From Desulfobacterales bacterium (GTDB lineage Bacteria; Desulfobacterota; Desulfobacteria; Desulfobacterales; JAHEIW01): a DNA stretch of 17,933 nt. The translations under genes and the position numbers were made by a program. Below are positions 14,339 to 17,933 of the stretch, piece by piece. Position 1 is the stretch's first letter. Every line of letters begins with the position of its first letter. The notes below the pieces were generated by a model that saw only the letters and a list, made by a program, of their open reading frames with translations, did no database searches and was not told where the DNA came from. The stretch is taken from positions 1 through 17,933 of the forward strand of contig JAQYWI010000111.1 of the NCBI GenBank assembly GCA_030145015.1. The letters run 5' to 3'.

Positions 14339-14821
14339 TTATTCCGGCACGATAAACGGTCCGATTTCGATCAGATCTTTATTCCAGCCCCCCCCCAAAG
14401 TGGCATTTAAAAATGTGCCCAGGCGTTTAAATAAACGCTGCCAGTTTTCATTATGTTCCAGGGAGACCACATCTTCTAAAAAAGAAACAATATCGGCCAT
14501 TTTCTCTTTGGGAAGATAGGCACTGGCCCCCAGTTCGAGGGATTTTTTAAGCGACTCCACGCTGAAAGCGTGGGCGGTCAGCATGACGGCGGGAATTTCT
14601 TTTTCAACACACTGCTCCAGCAGGTCAAAACCATTTACCCCCATGATATCCAAAATTGCCAGATCCGGGCTGTTGTTATTCAAGTACACAACGGCGTCTT
14701 CATACCTTGTTTTAGTGATGACCTGACACATGTCCAGCAGTTCCGCCAATGTTTCAAGCACATCGGGTTCGTCATCAACGGCCAGAATCATCTTATCTTT
14801 CAAAGGACTTTCGGTATTCAT
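14339..14821 (-). CDS. Single-domain response regulator (REC) with short C-terminal extension
   Basis: This 160-residue protein is a CheY-like receiver domain with the full phosphorylation site: acidic pair Asp16-Asp17, phospho-acceptor Asp58 (LAILDIMGVNG), Thr82 (VMLTAH) and Lys105 (LPKEK). After residue about 120 there is a 40-residue tail with no DNA-binding motif. The start was placed at the ATG at 14821, which follows AAGGAGG by 7 nt; a reading 10 codons longer would place the ribosome-binding site inside the gene. No histidine kinase is in the window. It lies immediately upstream of the FGGY kinase gene and is probably cotranscribed, an odd pairing for a lone receiver. Confidence 0.88.
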   Translation of the reverse strand: MNTESPLKDKMILAVDDEPDVLETLAELLDMCQVITKTRYEDAVVYLNNNSPDLAILDIMGVNGFDLLEQCVEKEIPAVMLTAHAFSVESLKKSLELGASAYLPKEKMADIVSFLEDVVSLEHNENWQRLFKRLGTFLNATLGGGWNKDLIEIGPFIVPE

Positions 14822-14848
14822 GGTAATACCTCCTTTTTCAAATAAATC

Positions 14849-14904
14849 CAACTGGCTACTGGCTTCTTGCTTCTGGATAATAGCCAGTGACAGGCGGCCA
14901 GTTG
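14849..14904. repeat. Short inverted-repeat cluster between MBL and response-regulator genes
   Basis: ACTGGCTA (14851-14858) pairs perfectly with TAGCCAGT (14881-14888), and the overlapping CAACTGGC (14849-14856) pairs with GCCAGTTG (14897-14904), so two alternative hairpins share one arm. It lies in the 150-bp gap upstream of the response regulator and could act as a terminator, a spacer repeat or nothing at all; there is no clear T-run. Confidence 0.35.
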
Positions 14905-14971
14905 CCAGGGGCCAGAAATTGACTCAGAAAATTAATGCGCAAATTTAACTTGTCAAGATTCGCAATGAAAA

Positions 14972-15844
14972 TCAAACCGTAATTAAATCTTGATGGTCAA
15001 GCAGTTTCAGATGGGCCCCGATGGAGGTGACCACAATGGGAACCAGGGGGATTTCCGGAAAACCCAGTCGTTTTAAAACCCGGGCACTGAGGTCCTTTGG
15101 ATCTAAAGCATCGGACTCGGCAGTTTCGGCCAAAACAGCATCGTGGATCTGTTGAAACCATTGCAGCCCAGAATCCATCGATGGATATACATTGGCACCG
15201 AATTGGGGGTCATCCCAGGAAGCGATCAGAACCTCCAGTCCTTTAAGCTCTTTTAATTTTTTTATGGACTCGATTGAAATCGCAACATCTTCATAAATCG
15301 GTACGGTGCACGGCTTGGGAACGGCATCGCCGCTGAATAAGGCTCTGTCCTTATTATACAGAAGAGAGATAGACCCTTTTGAATGACCGGGAGTGTGGAA
15401 AATGTCAAGTGTTTGGCCCGCACCGAGATCCAGATGATCGCCGTCTTTTAAACCCTGATCAATTTCAACCGAGCCCCCGACCAGGTCATAAAAATTTCCG
15501 ATCGGCCGTTGCGCATACTGGTGGTCCACATTTTCAATCCAGGGTTTGGCATCGATATGCGCGGCAACTTTACATCCGGTTTGCTTTTTAAGCGCCTGGC
15601 CGCCGCCGATATGGTCCGCATGCGAATGCGTAAAAACGATCCGGGCAACCTCCCGGGGATCCCGGCCGGCCTGTTTGATATAGTCGAAAATAATCGCCTC
15701 GGAGCCGGCAACACCGCTGTCAATCAGACATATTTGGTCACCAAAGATCAGATAGGCAAAAACAAATCGATCCACGGTTTTGTCCGGACCCATACGCAGC
15801 TTAAACGGTATTTTTATGGCATGGATACTTTCGGTTACTTGCAT
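14972..15844 (-). CDS. Metallo-beta-lactamase fold hydrolase (glyoxalase II-like)
   Basis: This 290-residue soluble protein has the MBL metal motif HSHADH (His73, His75, Asp77, His78), HTPGHSKGS with His154, and SGDAV with Asp173. The last metal histidine of typical glyoxalase II-type enzymes is not obvious; the expected place reads IASWDDPQFG (about 208-216). The family hydrolyses thioesters, esters or related bonds, so substrate is open. The ATG at 15844 follows GAGGAG by 7 nt; an upstream in-frame TTG at 15859 overlaps that site and was rejected. It is 30 bp downstream of the YdcZ-like transporter gene, and separated from the response regulator by 150 bp. Confidence 0.88.
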   Translation of the reverse strand: MQVTESIHAIKIPFKLRMGPDKTVDRFVFAYLIFGDQICLIDSGVAGSEAIIFDYIKQAGRDPREVARIVFTHSHADHIGGGQALKKQTGCKVAAHIDAKPWIENVDHQYAQRPIGNFYDLVGGSVEIDQGLKDGDHLDLGAGQTLDIFHTPGHSKGSISLLYNKDRALFSGDAVPKPCTVPIYEDVAISIESIKKLKELKGLEVLIASWDDPQFGANVYPSMDSGLQWFQQIHDAVLAETAESDALDPKDLSARVLKRLGFPEIPLVPIVVTSIGAHLKLLDHQDLITV

Positions 15845-15874
15845 TTTGGTGCTCCTCAAAAAATGGTTCTGATC

Positions 15875-16309
15875 CTATTTTGATAACAATTTTAATCCGA
15901 CGACGAGGCAGGCCAGCCCTCCGATGCGATAGATATCGATCGGGTTTTTCGTAATCCCGAGCATACCGGTTTGATCAATAATTAACGCTGCCGCCATCTG
16001 ACCCGTTAAAACAGAGGCAATCATTACGGTCGCGCCGATTTTGGGTACCACAAAAAGGGCGGTCGTAACAAAGAAGGCGCCCAGGAATCCGCCAATCCAT
16101 AAATAGGGCGGTGCCTCGACGATTTTTAAAATGCTGCCCTGTCCGACGATCAGGGACATAACCAGCAGAAACAGGGCGGCCACACTGAATGAAATGCAGG
16201 AACTTTGAAAAACACCTACGAATCTGCCCAAAGCGGCATTGACCGGTGCCTGGAAGCCGTTGCTCATCCCGGCAAAGATCGTAAGAATAATTAAGCCTAA
16301 TTTTTCCAT
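15875..16309 (-). CDS. DMT family (YdcZ/DUF606) small membrane transporter
   Basis: This 144-residue protein is almost wholly hydrophobic, with about five membrane segments (roughly 5-22, 35-55, 68-88, 92-110 and 124-141) and the short FAGMSNGFQAPVNAALG segment near the start that is typical of DUF606/YdcZ half-size transporters. Length agrees with the family (about 140-150). Such proteins are thought to work as dimers in the inner membrane; substrate is unknown. A GGGGGG-containing site lies before the ATG. It is first in the minus-strand run and divergent from the zinc dehydrogenase gene, with two palindromes between them. Confidence 0.85.
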   Translation of the reverse strand: MEKLGLIILTIFAGMSNGFQAPVNAALGRFVGVFQSSCISFSVAALFLLVMSLIVGQGSILKIVEAPPYLWIGGFLGAFFVTTALFVVPKIGATVMIASVLTGQMAAALIIDQTGMLGITKNPIDIYRIGGLACLVVGLKLLSK

Positions 16310-16358
16310 AAGTTTGTCCCCCCGTTAAAATTTGATCGGTTTGCAATAAATTAACAAC

Positions 16359-16374
16359 TTGCTCATATGAGCAA
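16359..16374. promoter_or_regulatory. Perfect 16-bp palindrome, probable operator
   Basis: TTGCTCATATGAGCAA is its own reverse complement and sits in the divergent spacer, 50 bp from the YdcZ-like start and 96 bp from the dehydrogenase start. It has the size and AT centre of a dimeric repressor site. No matching second copy was seen in the window, and the regulator is not encoded here. Confidence 0.5.
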
Positions 16375-16385
16375 TCAGTGCAATT

Positions 16386-16411
16386 TTGTATTGACAAATT
16401 AATCAATACAA
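16386..16411. promoter_or_regulatory. Inverted repeat overlapping a -35 box, probable operator
   Basis: TTGTATTGA (16386-16394) and TCAATACAA (16403-16411) are exact 9-bp inverted arms around an 8-bp AT-rich centre, a GntR-like operator shape. It overlaps a plus-strand TTGACA (16391-16396), with an A/T-rich stretch TAAAAA downstream as a weak -10, so binding could block transcription of the dehydrogenase gene. Promoter assignment is tentative. Confidence 0.5.
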
Positions 16412-16469
16412 TAAAAAGTAACTCGCTGCAAGGCGAAAGCCGAACCTATGATGAAAGGAGATCCAGGCC

Positions 16470-17543
16470 ATGACAATCCCGGATAAAATGAAGGCCGTCG
16501 TGCTGATGGGCAAAAATCAATTAGAGGTCAAAGAGATGCCCACCCCGCAGCCGGGGCCCCTTGATGTTTTGGTGAAAGTCGAAGCCACCGCCGTATGCGG
16601 CAGTGATGTGGCCCTCATCGAGGAGCCCTGGGACGCACAGCCGCCCTATGGATCTTTTATCATCGGCCACGAATATGCCGGCACGATCGCTGCGGTGGGA
16701 GACACCGTAGACGAGCTTCAGGTCGGGGATCGCGTCGCGGTTGAGGCCAGCCTGGGATGCGGCCGCTGCCGCAACTGCCGGCTGGGCAACTATACCGCCT
16801 GTCTGAATTACGGCAATCTCAAAAGAGGCCATCGCGCCAATGGCTTTACCACCAACGGCGGTTTTGCCCAGTACGCGTTGAACCATATCAATACCGTGCA
16901 CAAGATTCCGGACAGTATCGAATTTAATGAAGCGGCGCTGATCACCAATTTAGGCTGTGTGCTTTACGGCTTTCAAACCACCGGCGGTTATGTGGTGGGA
17001 GACAATGTGGCGGTGATCGGACCGGGACCCCTGGGTCTGGTATCGGTGGGCGTGGCCAGGGCCCTGTGCGCCAAAAAAATATTTTTATCAGGGACCCGCG
17101 ACAGCCGTCTTGAGATGGGCAAAAAAATGGGGGCCGACCGCCTGATTAATGTTAAAAATGAGGACGCCGTGCAGGTTGTTCGGGAGGAGACCGATGGTAT
17201 CGGTGCAGATTTGGTGATTGAATCATCCGGTTCGGATCAGGGCATCCAAACCGCCATTGAGATGTCCAAACGCATGGGCAAAATTTTGTTGGTCGGATAT
17301 CCTGAAAAGCCGGTCTCGGCCAACTTTTCGACCATGGGCTCGCGCAATATCCATATTTTTTCGATTCGGGGCGAAGGCTGGGCCAATTGCTCACGGGCGG
17401 TGTCGATGCTTTCCCGGGGGCGTATATCATTAAAACAACTGGCCACGCATACTTTTCCCCTGGATCAAATCGATGAAGCGTTTAAGACCTTTGTTGAAAG
17501 AATCGGAGGGGCCGTAAAGGTTATCGTGCACCCCAATGCCTAG
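16470..17543 (+). CDS. Zinc-dependent medium-chain alcohol/polyol dehydrogenase
   Basis: This 357-residue MDR enzyme resembles sorbitol/L-iditol and threonine dehydrogenases. The GroES-like domain shows the catalytic zinc residues Cys43, His67 and Glu68 (GHEYAG) and the four structural-zinc cysteines Cys97, 100, 103 and 111. The Rossmann domain has GPGPLG at 184-189 for NAD(P). Length is normal for the family. The ATG follows AAAGGAG by 9 nt; a second Met at residue 7 is less well placed. It is divergent from the YdcZ-MBL-RR-FGGY group and shares its control region, consistent with oxidation of a sugar alcohol followed by phosphorylation by the FGGY kinase. Substrate is not determined. Confidence 0.93.
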   Translation: MTIPDKMKAVVLMGKNQLEVKEMPTPQPGPLDVLVKVEATAVCGSDVALIEEPWDAQPPYGSFIIGHEYAGTIAAVGDTVDELQVGDRVAVEASLGCGRCRNCRLGNYTACLNYGNLKRGHRANGFTTNGGFAQYALNHINTVHKIPDSIEFNEAALITNLGCVLYGFQTTGGYVVGDNVAVIGPGPLGLVSVGVARALCAKKIFLSGTRDSRLEMGKKMGADRLINVKNEDAVQVVREETDGIGADLVIESSGSDQGIQTAIEMSKRMGKILLVGYPEKPVSANFSTMGSRNIHIFSIRGEGWANCSRAVSMLSRGRISLKQLATHTFPLDQIDEAFKTFVERIGGAVKVIVHPNA

Positions 17544-17578
17544 TGTTGTGTCCCGCAAATAATTTGCGAAACACGGTT
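17540..17578 (-). repeat. 39-bp dispersed module, copy B
   Basis: This is the inverted partner of 5304-5342 (33 of 39 identical by hand count). It begins with CTAG that includes the dehydrogenase stop codon, so the repeat abuts the coding end. In this copy the centre is a perfect hairpin, CGCAAAT-A-ATTTGCG (17554-17568), which may act as a weak terminator. Confidence 0.6.
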
Positions 17579-17757
17579 CAGAGGTTCAAAGGTTCAGGGT
17601 TCAAGGTTAAAAAAGCAGACTGGTTTGGAAGCTATAAGGCTGGGAAGCCGGGAAGCTTGGAGGCTATAAGGCTGAAGGGATCGTAAATAATCTAGCTTTC
17701 CAGCTTCCTGGCCTTCCAGCTTCCTAGCTATCCGCCTGCCCTGACACCTGAAACCTT
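17575..17757. repeat. Repeat-rich intergenic spacer
   Basis: GGTTCA-type units start at 17575, 17583, 17591, 17598 and 17605 (the last is GGTTAA), a 7-8 bp tandem repeat. GCTATAAGGCTG occurs twice (17631-17642 and 17663-17674), and GGAAGC/GCTTCC segments on either side of 17690 can fold into a long imperfect hairpin. It ends with CCTGACACCTGAAACCT (17740-17756), identical to part of the 5125-5295 element. No gene was found here. Confidence 0.55.
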
Positions 17758-17807
17758 ATTGATGATGACTTTTATAACATTTTTTGAAATATTAAGCGGA
17801 TGATAAA

Positions 17808-17933
17808 ATGAAGCACATCCTCAAGCTTGAAGACGGCAGAGCCGAACCCATTAAAGATCTGATGAAATCCAAAAAGGAATTTGCGCTGCGCCGTGTGCTT
17901 GTGGATGCGCAAATCGGCGGTGCCGAGCATCTG
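17808..17933 (+). CDS. N-terminal fragment of an unidentified protein, cut by window edge
   Basis: Only 42 codons are visible from the ATG at 17808. The fragment is hydrophilic, with a charged helix-like segment followed by LRRVLVDAQIGGAEHL. That last stretch is loosely like the start of a cupin-type domain, but this is weak. The ribosome-binding site is poor. It is on the same strand as the dehydrogenase, beyond the repeat spacer. I do not assign a function. Confidence 0.5.
   Translation, partial: MKHILKLEDGRAEPIKDLMKSKKEFALRRVLVDAQIGGAEHL

Noticed and set aside
17575..17610. CRISPR-like array
   Set aside because: Units are only 6-8 bp with no unique spacers; this is a simple tandem repeat.

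Overview
The window reads as a chromosomal stretch of an anaerobic, sulfate-reducer-like Desulfobacterota (former Deltaproteobacteria). The signs are an 11-haem membrane cytochrome, two HdrD-type iron-sulfur proteins with CCG domains, a GlcD-type flavoprotein, XRE-cupin regulation, and intergenic spacers full of short palindromic repeats. The taxonomic call is inference. No rRNA, tRNA, CRISPR array or complete IS element was seen.

Layout. (1) 1-1978, minus strand: an M24 'pita-bread' protein followed 14 bp later by a short-chain dehydrogenase that runs off the left edge. (2) 1979-2638: an AT-rich divergent spacer ending in a dense set of perfect hairpins that looks like a structured, switch-like 5' leader. 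(3) 2639-5115, plus strand: an XRE-cupin regulator, a C_GCAxxG_C_C cysteine-rich protein and a homocitrate/isopropylmalate-synthase-like DRE-TIM enzyme, closely spaced. (4) 5116-5387: a palindromic repeat spacer. (5) 5388-12793, plus strand: a tight run encoding a FAD oxidase (GlcD type), a GcvH-like lipoyl carrier, a multihaem-c/cytochrome-b fusion, two HdrD/GlcF-type Fe-S proteins, a lipoate-protein ligase and a 103-residue protein of unknown function. (6) 12788-12965: a bidirectional terminator and a small non-autonomous inverted-repeat element with a target-site duplication. (7) 12966-16309, minus strand: YdcZ-type transporter, metallo-beta-lactamase-fold protein, response regulator and FGGY sugar kinase. 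(8) 16310-16469: a divergent control region with two strong palindromes. (9) 16470-17543, plus strand: a zinc alcohol/polyol dehydrogenase, then a repeat-rich spacer and the first 42 codons of another gene.

How it may work together. The central operon is the most interesting part. A lipoyl-carrier protein is encoded with its own ligase, a flavin dehydrogenase, two Fe-S proteins of the heterodisulfide-reductase type and a quinone-facing multihaem cytochrome, but with no other glycine-cleavage genes in view. The simplest reading is a respiratory module that oxidises a 2-hydroxy acid, or a substrate bound on lipoate, and passes electrons through Fe-S proteins to the membrane cytochrome. It recalls the sHdr/LbpA sulfur-oxidation system in parts list, but its architecture differs (GlcD instead of HdrA, HdrD fusions instead of separate B and C subunits, and no TusA or sHdr genes here). 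The DRE-TIM synthase upstream could make the hydroxy acid substrate. The right-hand group looks like a separate sugar or polyol catabolic locus.
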